DNA of 64,000 bases, taken from the NCBI RefSeq assembly GCF_029714405.1, contig NZ_CP121650.1:930001-994000 (forward strand), written 5' to 3'. Origin of the DNA: Bradyrhizobium sp. CB82 (GTDB taxonomy: Bacteria > Pseudomonadota > Alphaproteobacteria > Rhizobiales > Xanthobacteraceae). This document shows positions 1 through 9,028 of this stretch, piece by piece; the stretch's first letter is position 1; every line of letters begins with the position of its first letter. The position numbers and the translations under genes were made by a program. The notes under the pieces were generated by a model. That model was not told the origin of the DNA, made no database searches, and saw only the letters and a list, made by a program, of their open reading frames with translations.

Positions 1-252
1 GGAGGCGACCTTGTCGCGCAGCTTTACGTCGAGCATGGACGGGTCTTCGAAGCATTTTGCGCCCCTCGGTACAATCCAGATGTCGGCCGAAGCATGATCG
101 ATCATGGTCGTAACCATGCGGCCAAATCCCAGAAAGAGTCCCATCTGGATCATCACCAGGACGACCGAGAACACCACGCCGACCAGCGTTGCGACCAGGC
201 GCAGGCGGTCGTGGAACAGGTTGCGGGAGGCAAGGGTGAACGTCAGTGACAT
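1..252 (-). CDS. ABC transporter permease, FtsX/MacB-like (partial)
   Basis: The first 84 codons of a minus-strand gene that runs off the window. The translation starts MSLTFTLASRNLFHDRLRL, followed by a hydrophobic segment (about residues 19-43, LVGVVFSVVLVMIQMGLFLG) and a periplasmic start containing ADIWIVPRG. This layout, a short basic cytoplasmic N-terminus, one membrane helix and then a MacB-type periplasmic domain, is that of FtsX-like/DevC permeases of export-type ABC transporters. The ATG at 252 has a GAGGA-type ribosome site upstream. It starts 11 bp after the stop of the acyltransferase gene, so the two are probably co-transcribed. The substrate cannot be told. Confidence 0.8.
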   Translation of the reverse strand, partial: MSLTFTLASRNLFHDRLRLVATLVGVVFSVVLVMIQMGLFLGFGRMVTTMIDHASADIWIVPRGAKCFEDPSMLDVKLRDKVAS

Positions 253-262
253 CAGCGAGTCC

Positions 263-1483
263 TCACTGTGGCCGATGTGCAATCGCCTGCCTGGCAGTCC
301 CGACTTGGCGCGAGCCGAGCATGCCAACCGTGGCGCTGGCGGCCCAGCTCAGGGCCAGTGCACAGGCGAAAACGAGGGTCGCCTTGGCGATGGCATCGAG
401 ATCAAACGGGAGCAGCGCATACTGGAGCCACAGCACGAAACAGTAGTGTACGAGATAGATGCCGTAGGCATTGACCGAGAGAGTATCGAGAATGCGGTCG
501 CGCCACCGCATCAGCCGAAGCGAGACGGCAAGCAGGCACAGAACACCCGTTGCGCAGGCAACTGGAAATGCGCTGGCTGCCAAGAACCGGTAAGCAACCG
601 AGCTCGCATTCCAGTCGGGTAATGTGAGGGACGTTAGACCTCCCCAGGCGCCGAAGCTGATGAGTGCTGCCGCAAGGAGAAGCGGCCATCGCCGGACCAG
701 CGGGCCGTCGTAGCGGAGAATGCCGCGGTCACAACCATAGCCGCCAATCGCAAAGCCCGCGAAGAAATAGACGGCATAGTGGAGGGGGCGGCTGAGCTGG
801 AATGAAAACGGTCCAAGGTAGGTCCAATCCCATGCCGAGAAGGCCATTGCGAGCGGGACGTATGCGGCGAATGACGCAAGGACCAGGGCGACAACGAAGC
901 CTAGCGGGCGATCGCCGAAGCGTTTGACAAGTTGACCGAGAGAAGCGAGTGAACGCGGCGCGATTGCGTGGAGGCCGGCCGCAAGCGCGCTGAGCAGGAA
1001 CAGCTGCCAAAGGAACCACTGTGGGCCCGACGGCCACATCGGCAATGCACGCCAATGCTGCCAGAACGCGGTGACGGACGGGTCCGCAGCCGTGGTGCGG
1101 TATGAGGCAAAGTAGGCGAGAGGACTGAGGATCGCGACGGCAAACAGAAACGGCACCGCGATCCTCCACCAGCGATCTCTCAGATAGACGAGACTGCCCT
1201 TTCGATTCAGGCTCGCAGGTGCAAGCAGGCCTGCCAAAAAGAACATCAGGGACATCAAGCTGACGTCCTGCCACGCACAGAACAGATCGAAGCCGAACCA
1301 GCGCTCCCTATCGATGATCGGGAACGCGACCCAACGATAGGGCACTTCGTCGAAGGGGAAGGGATGTGGGGGTTGTGAAGCAAGATAGGGTAGGGCGGAA
1401 TGGAAGGCGACCACGATGATAATGACCACCGCACGCAGGTTGCTCAGGGAAACACTTGCGCTTGATGAGGTCACGGAACGCAT
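263..1483 (-). CDS. Acyltransferase 3 family integral membrane protein
   Basis: About 406 residues, nearly all transmembrane helices, with the acyltransferase-3 (OafA/OpgC-like) signature at the N-terminus: an early helix beginning LRAVVIIIVVAFHSALPYL, where the R and H lie at the expected catalytic positions. The region MFFLAGLLAPASL and a basic loop YLRDRWWRIAVPF follow, as in enzymes that move O-acyl groups onto surface glycans. The frame is open to 1657, but the first 58 residues of that longer reading are not family-like, so the ATG at 1483 was chosen. The acceptor is unknown. It is probably in an operon with the downstream ABC permease, which fits surface or exported glycan modification. 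Confidence 0.78.
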   Translation of the reverse strand: MRSVTSSSASVSLSNLRAVVIIIVVAFHSALPYLASQPPHPFPFDEVPYRWVAFPIIDRERWFGFDLFCAWQDVSLMSLMFFLAGLLAPASLNRKGSLVYLRDRWWRIAVPFLFAVAILSPLAYFASYRTTAADPSVTAFWQHWRALPMWPSGPQWFLWQLFLLSALAAGLHAIAPRSLASLGQLVKRFGDRPLGFVVALVLASFAAYVPLAMAFSAWDWTYLGPFSFQLSRPLHYAVYFFAGFAIGGYGCDRGILRYDGPLVRRWPLLLAAALISFGAWGGLTSLTLPDWNASSVAYRFLAASAFPVACATGVLCLLAVSLRLMRWRDRILDTLSVNAYGIYLVHYCFVLWLQYALLPFDLDAIAKATLVFACALALSWAASATVGMLGSRQVGTARQAIAHRPQ

Positions 1484-1866
1484 CCAAGGGGCGGCTTGCG
1501 CGAAATTAGCAACGAACCAACCGACGCCTACCTGGCTTGTTCCAGTATGCGAACCGTGGACCAGCGTGAGACCGCCGCTCCGAGAGATCGAGACCCGTCC
1601 GAGCTCTGGTGGATCATCTCGAAAACCAGTCCGGGTGGTCCGCAGGTTCGCCGCCATTTTGGTTGGCCGCGTAACTCATTTGAATTTCAGCCTTCAGGAG
1701 CTCTGGCATGATTCTTTTGACGCGAGGGAAGCTGCGCTGCAATGTTCGACGCGGAGACGATCGTGCTTCCGCGCGCGGTTATTGATGGGTCTGCAAGTCG
1801 CTCTCGGCAATCTGAGACCAGCACAGGGCGAGCGAAGTTCCTGACGGATCGAGGCCGAACTCCGGT
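1484..1866. other. Intergenic stretch, no gene seen
   Basis: Lies between the acyltransferase start and the decayed oxidoreductase. Open frames here are antisense or out-of-frame extensions without family-like sequence. It presumably holds the promoter of the acyltransferase/permease pair. No repeat or RNA was recognised. Confidence 0.5.
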
Positions 1867-2560
1867 CTAAGCCTGAATTGCCTTCCTAACCCGATCCCGG
1901 GTTAGAGGTAGATCGCGCAAGCGCTTGCCAGTGGCATTTGCAATCGCATTTGCGATCGAGGCCGCGGTCGGTCCCTGGCCGGCTTCGCCACTACCTAGAA
2001 ACGGCTGACCGGGCCGGTTGAGGAGATGAACTTCAAGGCTTCCGGCACGGCATTGAAGCGTCGGATAGGGTATAAGTTTGCCAATCGATGCTGGTGATTT
2101 GCGAGTCGTTGAAGGTCACACTGTCATAGAGGGTCCAACTCGTCGACTGCAGGATCGCCCCTTCAATCTGGTTGATCAATCCGTCGGGATCGACGATTTG
2201 TCCGGCGTCGACAGCAGCCACGGCACGGACGAGACGTTACGCGGCCGATGTCTCGGTTGACGTCGACTTCCGAGGCTATCGCGCAATAGGCAGCAAGATT
2301 CTTGTAGCGGGCGAACCTCTGGCAACCGCACCCCGGTTCATATCGAGGGCTCGACGCGCCCTATCCCGGCGCGCCAGGAGCGACGGAAGCCGCGCGATCG
2401 AGTCCGCTGCGATGCACTCTCGCACCCGCGATATGTGCCGCTCCTGGTTCCGACGCGTGTTCAACCTCGCCGACTACGTACACGTGAAGCAGGCCTCCTT
2501 CCGAGACGGGTTGCTGATCATACCTGATCCGAGAAGTTCCCGAGGCCATGAAGCCGTGCA
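1867..2560 (-). pseudogene. Decayed xanthine dehydrogenase family molybdopterin-binding subunit (isoquinoline 1-oxidoreductase beta-like)
   Basis: Three reading frames carry successive pieces of one protein. From the N-terminal side: a fragment near 2560-2360, a piece GFARYKNLAAYCAIASEVDV near 2330-2270, then AAVDAGQIVDPDGLINQIEG (2220-2160). The terminal part is LGSGEAGQGPTAAAIANAI followed by a RLRDLPLTRDRV-like end and a TAG at 1867. The order and the motifs match the C-terminal third of molybdenum hydroxylase large subunits, where the GxGE glutamate is catalytic. At least three frameshifts separate the pieces and no intact 5' part is present, so this is a relic. Confidence 0.72.
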
Positions 2561-2698
2561 AGATCGATATCGTCAGCGGCGCATCTCCGACGTCGCAAAT
2601 CGAGCAAAAGAAAGCAGCTTAGGCTCGCCCAAAGCGTTGGTTTGGAGCTTGGACGGAACCTCCCGCGCTTCCGAGTTCATTGAATGAAGGAGAACATC

Positions 2699-3190
2699 AT
2701 GGCTATTCGCGATCTCATTCCCTGGTCGAGAAACCAGGAGCTCGCGCAGGCGCGAGGCAACTACGATCCGTTCATGACGCTGCATCGCGAGATGAATCGC
2801 TTGTTCGATGACGCGTTCAGGGGATTCGGCGGCGCCAGCCTGTCGCCGCTTATGGAGGGCCGGTTTGGCTGGCCTAAGATCGAGCTCAACGATACCGACA
2901 AGACGCTGACGATCTCGGCGGAACTGCCCGGTATGAGCGAGAAGGACGTCCAGCTCGAAATCGCAAATGGCGTCCTGACTATCCGCGGCGAGAAGAAGGA
3001 CGAGCGCAGCGGCGAAGGCAGGCACTTCACCGAGCGCTACTACGGCGCCTTCGAGCGGCAGATCCCGCTGGAGGACGTGGAGGGAGACAAGGCCGAGGCG
3101 TCGTTCAAGGACGGCGTACTGACCATCGTGCTGCCGAAATCGGAGAAGGCGCGCGCGGCCGTCAAGCGCATTGCCATCAATACGCAGTGA
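2699..3190 (+). CDS. Small heat-shock protein, Hsp20/alpha-crystallin family
   Basis: 163 residues. An N-terminal arm (MAIRDLIPWSRNQEL) leads into an alpha-crystallin domain at about residues 50-150 with the usual signatures ELPGMSEKDVQLEIANGVL, TIRGEK and the closing FKDGVLTIVLPK. The last contains the GVLxxxxPK signature, and a short C-terminal tail carries the IAI-type anchor. It is an ATP-independent holdase that binds unfolding proteins in the cytoplasm. The start at 2699 is supported by an AAGGAGA ribosome site at 2687-2693; an upstream in-frame ATG at 2684 is too close to that site. Hsp20 genes like this are abundant in Bradyrhizobium and often heat regulated, but I see no convincing ROSE thermosensor in the short leader. 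Confidence 0.95.
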   Translation: MAIRDLIPWSRNQELAQARGNYDPFMTLHREMNRLFDDAFRGFGGASLSPLMEGRFGWPKIELNDTDKTLTISAELPGMSEKDVQLEIANGVLTIRGEKKDERSGEGRHFTERYYGAFERQIPLEDVEGDKAEASFKDGVLTIVLPKSEKARAAVKRIAINTQ

Positions 3191-3193
3191 TCA

Positions 3194-3226
3194 TGGGCGG
3201 CGGCTCCGGCCGCCGTCCGGCCTTTT
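3194..3226 (+). terminator. Possible rho-independent terminator after hsp20
   Basis: GGCGGC and GCCGCC arms around a short loop lie within 25 bp of the hsp20 stop and are followed after a few bases by TTTT. The stem is GC-rich but the T-run is short and offset, so the call is tentative. Confidence 0.45.
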
Positions 3227-3364
3227 GAACTGTCCTGCTGATGCGTAACCGGCGCAGGGGGCATCGCGCTGATCCCGATCTTCGTGTTGCTTTGATGTTT
3301 CACCGACTCTGGCTTGGGCGTGACCGTCCGTCCGCTTTGCGCCGCAACCGCGGTGCCCGGTCCG

Positions 3365-3562
3365 CTACAGCCGCGCCGGGGTATCGCCCAGCGCTTTTCG
3401 GCCGACGGATTTCAGGCTATCGACTGAGACCTCGCCCTTGGCGGCGGATTCCAGGAGCTTGGACGCAACGTGCATTCTGGTGCCGCTCTCGTAGCGAGAA
3501 ACCGTCTCGCAGACCTCGTCGAACACGGCACGCAGCCGGGCGGTGATTTCGGCGTCAAGCAT
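3365..3562 (-). CDS. Small conserved-looking hypothetical protein
   Basis: 65 residues from the ATG at 3562 (an in-frame ATG at 3589 would add nine residues). The sequence MLDAEITARLRAVFDEVCE reads as an amphipathic helical protein with no signal peptide or membrane segment. A GGGGAT-like ribosome site precedes 3562. The gene is convergent with hsp20. The even codon usage and compact helical composition suggest a real gene. No function can be assigned. Confidence 0.55.
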   Translation of the reverse strand: MLDAEITARLRAVFDEVCETVSRYESGTRMHVASKLLESAAKGEVSVDSLKSVGRKALGDTPARL

Positions 3563-3589
3563 TGGAGATCCCCCATCCACTGGCCGCAT

Positions 3590-4010
3590 GATGGCTGAAT
3601 TCGTCGGCCACAGGATTCAAGAAGGTTAGGCTGTTCGAACAAGATTCGGTGCCCGCCCCGGCCCGACGAGCGTAGCTCCGCCTTGGGGATTTTGGGGGGC
3701 TAGGGGCGGAGCCACGCCGACCACGCATTTCCGCGTGGCCTAGATCACGAACGGCACTCGGCCCGGATCGTTCCGCTGCGACAAGCCTCGTCGGAATCAC
3801 AAATGTGCAGACTCCGGCGCCAGACATCGTATGATCGCTCTCGGGGATTTCTGGGATGACCGCCTCGATCAACGAGCGTCCGATCTGCCCGGCGTGCAAG
3901 CACCGGATGGACGCCGCATCTCGCCGGGCCCGCGTGGATTCGAGGAGCGCACCTTCGAGTGCTCGCCCTGCGAGCGCACGGAAGTGGTCCGTTTCGCCGG
4001 GTTGGTGCAC
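3590..4010. other. Intergenic stretch, no gene seen
   Basis: GC-rich sequence between the small hypothetical gene and the 188-bp repeat. The open frames overlap one another on both strands and none looks like a protein family. Confidence 0.4.
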
Positions 4011-4198
4011 GCGCCATCGTTCTTGCGGGCCATCTGCTCAATTCCCTTGTTCGGGAATAGCGAAATTTGTCGTGAACTTTTGTTCTCCCGATACCAACAA
4101 AACTACCAACAAGACGGCTGCCGCGAATTTTTACGCGTGTTTTCAATGCGCCGCGAATCAATCAGGAATCGAAACTATTGTTATTGCTGGTGTTTTCA
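4011..4198. repeat. 188-bp direct repeat, copy 1 (integrase leader)
   Basis: Nearly identical to 7163-7350, with both copies the same length. On the minus strand the right-hand copy is the leader and first codons (MARKNDGA) of an integrase N-terminus. In this copy the same first eight codons are present but what follows is not integrase sequence. The repeat brackets the chemoreceptor gene. It also contains the tandem TACCAACA motif at 4088-4113. Confidence 0.85.
4088..4113. repeat. Tandem TACCAACA motif, copy 1
   Basis: CCGATACCAACAAAA followed by CTACCAACA. The same arrangement recurs at 7240-7264 and, with two base changes, at 7427-7452. The third copy lies outside the 188-bp repeat, so the motif is conserved on its own and may be an integrase arm or core site. 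Function is inferred. Confidence 0.5.
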
Positions 4199-4522
4199 AA
4201 AGCGCCGGCAACCCGTGAGCCGGAGGAATGCCGTTGGTAGGGGGCGGCCTCGCGATGAGCAGGCGTTGGGCATTGGGATAGCCCTTAAAGATCGTCGCGG
4301 ACGCCAGTCGTTTTTGCGTTCGGTCGATGATCGGCATCGGCAAATGCCCTGGCCTGAGGCGGGAACGCGCCGATAAGGTGGTCGCGCCGCGCGGACCATG
4401 TCCGCGCCCCGTAGGTTAGTACCAAACAATTAAGGGGTTGGTTGCGATTGTGAAGTATCGTGACCGGGCGAACCGCCCATCGTTCCCTTCCGCAGCTAAA
4501 TCGCGCGATTTGCCTGGGTGCT
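4199..4522. other. Intergenic stretch upstream of the chemoreceptor
   Basis: No gene or RNA recognised. It presumably contains the chemoreceptor promoter; no clear sigma-70 or sigma-28 boxes were identified by eye. Confidence 0.4.
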
Positions 4523-6640
4523 ATGATGTCAGATCTTTCCTTTCCGCCGGAACGCTCATCCGTCAGTCGACAGAAGGGCATCAGCCTGCGATGGCGGTTG
4601 CTGGCCGGCAATCTGATCACGAGCCTTCTCGCGGTGGCTTTCGCGGCAGCAATCGCCTGGAACGGATGGGGCGATCTCCGCAAGAGCGAAGCCGCGGCGC
4701 GCGCGCTGTCCGCATTCGAGCTGGTGATGAAGGCCAACAGCCGGATCCCGGCCGAACGCTCCGCCTGGTTCGCGGTCATGGGTCTGGCCGACGCTGCCAC
4801 GCCCGAGAACCTGTCCGCTCTGGACAAGGCACTCGCCACCACGGATGCCGCGATCGGTGCCGCAAAGCAAGCCATTCGCGCGGCTGAGCTGCCGGCGGGA
4901 TCGATCGAAGCCGCCGAAACAGCCTTGCAGAATACTCGCAATGTCGCGCGTCAGGCGGCAATGCAGCCCAAGGCGCAGCGCCCCGCCAACAGCCAGTCGG
5001 CCATCGTCGACGGTCTGGCCCGCGCGGTCGATGCGCTCACGGCGGCGACAAGTGAAGCCTTGATCAGCCTGTCGCGCGCCGGAAGCGACATCGAAAATCT
5101 GCTGCCGTCGGCGGAACTCGCACAAAGAGCACAAGGCATGCGCGCGATCAACGGTTCCCGTGCGGCCGTCCTCGGCCTTCTGGTCCGTAAACAGCCCATG
5201 TCCGCGGCACAGATCGTCGAAGCGACCGAGCTGAGCGGCCAGGTCGCGCTGATCTGGAAGCAGATCGAGCAAGGTGTGCACAATGCCGGAGATGCGCCTG
5301 AGCTCGTGAACGCCATCAAGCAGGTGCGCACGACACTGATGGAAGAAGGCGAGCCACGGTTTCGCGACGTCGCCGCGGCCGCACGCGAGGGGCGTCCCTC
5401 CCCGGTCGGCGAGGCCGACTGGGGGACCGTCCTGAACAGTGTGCTGGGTCTGCGCGACGCCGCCTTAAGCTTCGCCCACAGGGCCAATGACGGAGCGATC
5501 GCGCAGGCGCAGACGCGGCTCGTCTGGGCGCTTGCGGCTCTCTTCGTCGTGCTCGCCACCTCGCTCGCAGTAGTCGTCGCGGTGATGCGCCAGGTAATCC
5601 GCCCGCTGACGCGACTGACGGGCGCGACGCTGCGGCTTGCCGACCGCGACCTCGATGTCACAATTCCGGACGGACATCGCGGGGACGAGATCGGTACCAT
5701 GGCAAACGCACTACAGATCTTCAAGGATGCGCTGGTCGCGAAGAAACTCGCGGACGAGGCAGCCGCGCGTGACGCCGAAGCACAGATCGCGCGCAGCCGC
5801 CGCGTCGACACCATCACGCGCAATTTCGAGGCCATGGTCGGCGAGATCGTGAACACGGTTTCGTCCGCAGCGACCGAACTCGAGGCTTCCGCCGATACAC
5901 TGAACACCACGGCCGATCGGTCGAAGGTGCTGACGATGGCTGTCGCAGACGCCTCAAATGAAGCCTCCGCCAACGTGCAGTCGGTAGCCTCCGCCACCGA
6001 GGAACTGACCTCCTCAGTCAACGAGATCAGCCGCCAGGTTCAGGAATCCGCACGCATCGCCCGAGACGCAGTTGAGCAGGCTTGCCGCACCAATGAACGC
6101 GTCAGCGAATTGTCGCAGGCCGCGGGTCGGATCGGTGACGTCGTGGAACTGATCGACTCGATCGCCAGCCAAACCAATCTGCTGGCGCTGAACGCCACCA
6201 TCGAGGCGGCGCGCGCCGGCGATACCGGCCGCGGCTTTGCCGTGGTCGCCTCCGAGGTGAAAGCGCTGGCGCAGCAGACGGCGAAAGCAACCGAGGAAAT
6301 CCGTCAACAGATTACCAGCGTCCAGTCCGCGACACAGGAATCGGTCGGCGCTATCAGGGAGATCAGCGGCACGATCGAGAAGCTGTCGGAAATCTCCTCG
6401 ACCATCGCTGCCGCCGTCGAAGAGCAAGGCGCGGCCACGCAGGAAATCGCCCGCAACGTGCAGCAGGCGGCGAACGGCACCCAGCAGGTCTCCGCAAACG
6501 TCACCGACGTCCGGCACGGCGCGAGCGAGACCGGCTCGGCCTCCTCGCATGTGTTGGCCACCGCCCAGTTGCTCGCCGCAGACTCCGGCCGGCTCAAGCT
6601 CGAGGTCGGCAAGTTCCTGGAAGACATGCGCGCGGCGTAA
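4523..6640 (+). CDS. Methyl-accepting chemotaxis protein (HAMP + signalling domain)
   Basis: About 705 residues from the double ATG at 4523/4526 (the frame is open upstream to 4460). Order: a short cytoplasmic N-terminus; a first membrane helix ([20 protein letters not shown]); a long helical periplasmic sensor of about 290 residues; and a second helix ([20 protein letters not shown]). Then come a HAMP domain ([19 protein letters not shown] ... [13 protein letters not shown]) and a cytoplasmic methyl-accepting domain. The receptor hairpin tip is readable as the highly conserved stretch beginning [20 protein letters not shown]. It lacks a C-terminal CheR pentapeptide. It would signal to CheA/CheW; the ligand is unknown. 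It stands alone, bracketed by the 188-bp direct repeats, so it may have been carried in by an integrase-borne element. Confidence 0.93.
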   Translation: MMSDLSFPPERSSVSRQKGISLRWRLLAGNLITSLLAVAFAAAIAWNGWGDLRKSEAAARALSAFELVMKANSRIPAERSAWFAVMGLADAATPENLSALDKALATTDAAIGAAKQAIRAAELPAGSIEAAETALQNTRNVARQAAMQPKAQRPANSQSAIVDGLARAVDALTAATSEALISLSRAGSDIENLLPSAELAQRAQGMRAINGSRAAVLGLLVRKQPMSAAQIVEATELSGQVALIWKQIEQGVHNAGDAPELVNAIKQVRTTLMEEGEPRFRDVAAAAREGRPSPVGEADWGTVLNSVLGLRDAALSFAHRANDGAIAQAQTRLVWALAALFVVLATSLAVVVAVMRQVIRPLTRLTGATLRLADRDLDVTIPDGHRGDEIGTMANALQIFKDALVAKKLADEAAARDAEAQIARSRRVDTITRNFEAMVGEIVNTVSSAATELEASADTLNTTADRSKVLTMAVADASNEASANVQSVASATEELTSSVNEISRQVQESARIARDAVEQACRTNERVSELSQAAGRIGDVVELIDSIASQTNLLALNATIEAARAGDTGRGFAVVASEVKALAQQTAKATEEIRQQITSVQSATQESVGAIREISGTIEKLSEISSTIAAAVEEQGAATQEIARNVQQAANGTQQVSANVTDVRHGASETGSASSHVLATAQLLAADSGRLKLEVGKFLEDMRAA

Positions 6641-7044
6641 CCGCATTCCGGGCCGTTGCGATGTCGACGGTCGGCCGGCGAGCGCCATTCCCATAGGCGA
6701 TCTCGACAGGAAATTAGCTCATCAAGACATTCAAAGAGTCTGCTCCCCCTCGCACTTCAAACGTGAGGGGAGCAGTTCGTCGGGAGAGCCGCTTTGCAGC
6801 GCATTCGTGCGCGGGCCGAACGCGCAGATCCGTTCATACGAAGGCGCCTGCTGGCCCTGGGCGGCCGATACGACCTCAAGGCGGCCGGTACGTCGCGGCC
6901 ATCGAAAGCCGCAGAGCGACCATTTCCAGCGCGCACCACGCCGTCGATGTTCAACCGATCTCGTCGGAGAGTGAGCGAGATCGCGTTTCAGGCGCAACGA
7001 TCGCGGCGATCAGACTCACCAACCCGGCGTGATGAAGAGATGAA
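6641..7044. other. Intergenic stretch after the chemoreceptor
   Basis: Apart from the hairpin at 6740-6775, no gene is supported. Several overlapping short frames exist but none resembles a known protein. Confidence 0.4.
6740..6775. terminator. Strong inverted repeat downstream of the chemoreceptor
   Basis: CTGCTCCCC and GGGGAGCAG arms extended by CTCGCAC/CGTGAG around a TTCAAA loop, about 100 bp after the stop. The stem of about 14 bp is strong but is not followed by a T-run, so it could be a terminator hairpin, an RNA 3' end or an operator. Confidence 0.5.
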
Positions 7045-7185
7045 GAGGTAAAGGCCGCCGGTCACGTCGGAAATGTTGCCCTTGCTCCACGCGCGCCCGT
7101 CGAATTCCGGTCGGGCGGCGCGGCAGTCGACGTCGGTCCCTATCTGCTTTGGGTTGGCGCTCGCGCCATCGTTCTTGCGGGCCAT
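7045..7185 (-). pseudogene. N-terminal fragment of a P4-type tyrosine integrase
   Basis: Starts MARKNDGA and continues with DCRAARPEFDGR, WSKGNISDVTGGLYLFI, the pattern of the N-terminal arm-binding (DUF4102) domain of P4-family integrases (a K/R-rich start, then a DGGGLyL-like motif). Only about 45 residues match before the frame degenerates. The catalytic domain is missing. Its leader is the right copy of the 188-bp repeat. Confidence 0.6.
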
Positions 7186-7350
7186 CTGCTCAATTCCCTC
7201 GTTCGGGAATAGCGAAATTCGTCGTGAACGCTTGTTCTCCCGATACCAACAAAACTACCAACACGGACGGCTGCCGCGAATTTTTACGCGTGTTTTCAAT
7301 GCCCGCGAATAAGCCAGTAATCGAAGCCGTTGTTATTGCTGGTGTTTTCA
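7163..7350. repeat. 188-bp direct repeat, copy 2 (integrase leader)
   Basis: Partner of 4011-4198, about 3.1 kb away in the same orientation. It covers the promoter/leader and first eight codons of the minus-strand integrase fragment and contains the TACCAACA tandem at 7240-7264. Confidence 0.85.
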
Positions 7351-7426
7351 GTCTGGTGCCCCTGGCCGGCAATCGCCTAATGCATTAACCATTTGAATTT
7401 GTGGTGATTTTTCTCGTCAATTTCTG

Positions 7427-7452
7427 CCGATACCAACAGAAATACCAACAAG
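7427..7452. repeat. Tandem TACCAACA motif, copy 3
   Basis: CCGATACCAACAGAAA followed by TACCAACAAG, matching the motif inside both 188-bp repeats but standing outside them. Confidence 0.45.
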
Positions 7453-7769
7453 CTGACGCCCGGGATTGGCTGGCAAAAATAAAAACAATTGGCGCACCGG
7501 CAGCGGCACGCCCCCATGCCGTTTCGGTCTTCGCAATCGCCCCTAACGGAATCGAACCCGGCTCTGATTCGAAATCCTGGCGGGATCGACCTAACACTAT
7601 CGCGAGGTCAAAGAGGGACTTGTCAGTATCCCATCCACTGTGCCCCACGATGCCAAGCGAGACACTTGCCTTGTGCTGTACCCCTTCGCAGGTCGACTCG
7701 GTCGCGCCTCGCGCGCGACAGATGCGGAAAGCGTTGATCGCGACGCTGATCCACGATCTGCTGGACGGC

Positions 7770-8144
7770 CAATGACGATCGCATGCCAATGTCCGACAAC
7801 ATAAACAAGGCGCTGCGGGTCATGGGCTATGATAATGACCTCGGCGGCCACCACTGCGCGCGCGGCTTCCGCTGGACCGCGTCGACCCTACTCAACCGGG
7901 AGGCGCGTTCGACGGCGATGTAGTGGAAGCCCCACTCTCCCATGACACGGACAAAACAAAGAGCCGCGGCGCGACGAGGCAGCGGCGCCAGCTCGGCAAG
8001 GGCGACAAGAACAATATCCGCGGCGGTCTATGACCGTGCGGCCTATTGGGCCGAACGCGTGCGTTTAATGCAGCATGGTCTGACCGCCTCGACAGCCTGC
8101 GCGACGGTGCGTCCGCCGTCTCGCTGTGCAGATCGGCGGCTTAG
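7770..8144 (+). pseudogene. C-terminal fragment of a P4-type tyrosine integrase (frameshifted)
   Basis: The piece MSDNINKALRVMGYDNDLGG then HHCARGFRWTASTLLN corresponds to the catalytic HxFR...TASTLLN block of P4 integrases. Further on, in another frame, YDRAAYWAERVRLMQH and SDRLDSLRDG match the C-terminal tail where the catalytic tyrosine motif and the MMQWWADYLD-like end occur. At least two frameshifts are present. It is on the opposite strand to the N-terminal fragment at 7045-7185, so the two are either different integrases or were separated by inversion. Confidence 0.65.
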
Positions 8145-8350
8145 CTTGCTCTCGTTTCGAGCCTCGGAAGCGAAGCGTGATATTCGTCCACACTGTCGAG
8201 GTCGATCATGGTCTTGCCTCCCATCTTGTAGGCCTTGATCCTCTCGTGGGCGATCAGCTCATAAGCCTTAGTCTTTCCAAATTTGCCATAACGGCAACCG
8301 TCCTTGAACTCCACGAGTCGGCGCCGCTTGTTATTGTAGCTGTCAACCAT
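8141..8350 (-). CDS. Excisionase-like helix-turn-helix protein
   Basis: 69 residues. The core GKTKAYELIAHERIKAYKMG then KTMIDLDSVDEY is the pattern of AlpA/Xis-type winged helix-turn-helix proteins: a helix, a turn, an R/K-rich recognition segment and a terminal D-S-V-DEY helix. Such proteins act as directionality factors or promoter regulators of integrases. It lies tail to tail with the integrase C-terminal fragment (4-bp overlap), consistent with an old integrative element. It appears intact. Confidence 0.72.
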   Translation of the reverse strand: MVDSYNNKRRRLVEFKDGCRYGKFGKTKAYELIAHERIKAYKMGGKTMIDLDSVDEYHASLPRLETRAS

Positions 8351-8914
8351 TTTGTTCCTGCATGTGCTTCGATGATCTCCGCCACAATCGGATCAAACCC
8401 CGCTGAGCGAGATGGGCATTTCCATGGCGCGACCTTGGTGTCGACGCGGGCTCACCAGGAAGGCGCTGCTTTTGTGGTAGCTCACGAGATTCCTGCTGAT
8501 TTGTTTCGACGCTATCTGCGCGCAGCCCAATCGCCCGGAATGCGTTGATCTACGTCGCCTACGGTGCCGAACAAAAGGCTCCTTGATGCCGCCGCTATCT
8601 CCCGCGCGCCGTAGAGTGCAAATCGGACGGACCTCCATCATGGCCTCGCCATCCAAAAGGCGCGCGATAAAGCGCAGGCGCTCTTTCCATCACCGAACTT
8701 GCATTCCACGGCATCCACACCTCCCGTAGAACAAAGGCAAAGTGTAACCCATTTGTCCGGTAGGATTTATCACCTATCTCTCGGGTCGCTCACAACTAGT
8801 TAGGTCGGGCGACCCTTTCTTCCCTAATCGACAAATAAGCAACTGGTAACCGCAATTGTCGCCGAGCCGGGATACCGAGGACGCACTTTCGAGGGGAGGT
8901 CTGCAGAGTGAGAA
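8351..8914. other. Non-coding stretch before the island boundary
   Basis: No supported gene. A minus-strand frame at 8393-8656 may be a remnant but shows no recognisable family. The stretch ends with the tRNA-Ser-like 3' sequence. Confidence 0.4.
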
Positions 8915-8931
8915 TCCCTCCCTCTCCGCCA
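8915..8931 (+). repeat. Probable attL: tRNA-Ser 3'-end-like core
   Basis: The 17 bases TCCCTCCCTCTCCGCCA, preceded by GAGAA, read as the 3' half of a tRNA-Ser T-arm and acceptor stem ending in GCCA. The identical 17-mer is at 37380-37396. No matching 5' acceptor strand (GGAGAGG) lies within about 90 bp upstream, so this is a fragment and not a full tRNA. A tyrosine integrase gene begins about 100 bp inside. Confidence 0.65.
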
Positions 8932-9028
8932 CGTTTGTGATAACTACCTGCTCGTACTGCGATATTAGAACAGGCACCCGTGCAGCCTCTCCGACTAGGA
9001 CAGAACCCTGGTACAGAGAGGTGAACTT

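Noticed and set aside
7530..7600. tRNA-like T-arm (GGGTTCGATTCC on the minus strand)
   Set aside because: The T-stem does not pair properly and no acceptor, D or anticodon arms could be found nearby; at most a fragment of a tRNA end.
8393..8656. Minus-strand 87-residue frame
   Set aside because: Basic, low-complexity translation with no family resemblance; possibly a remnant but not supportable.
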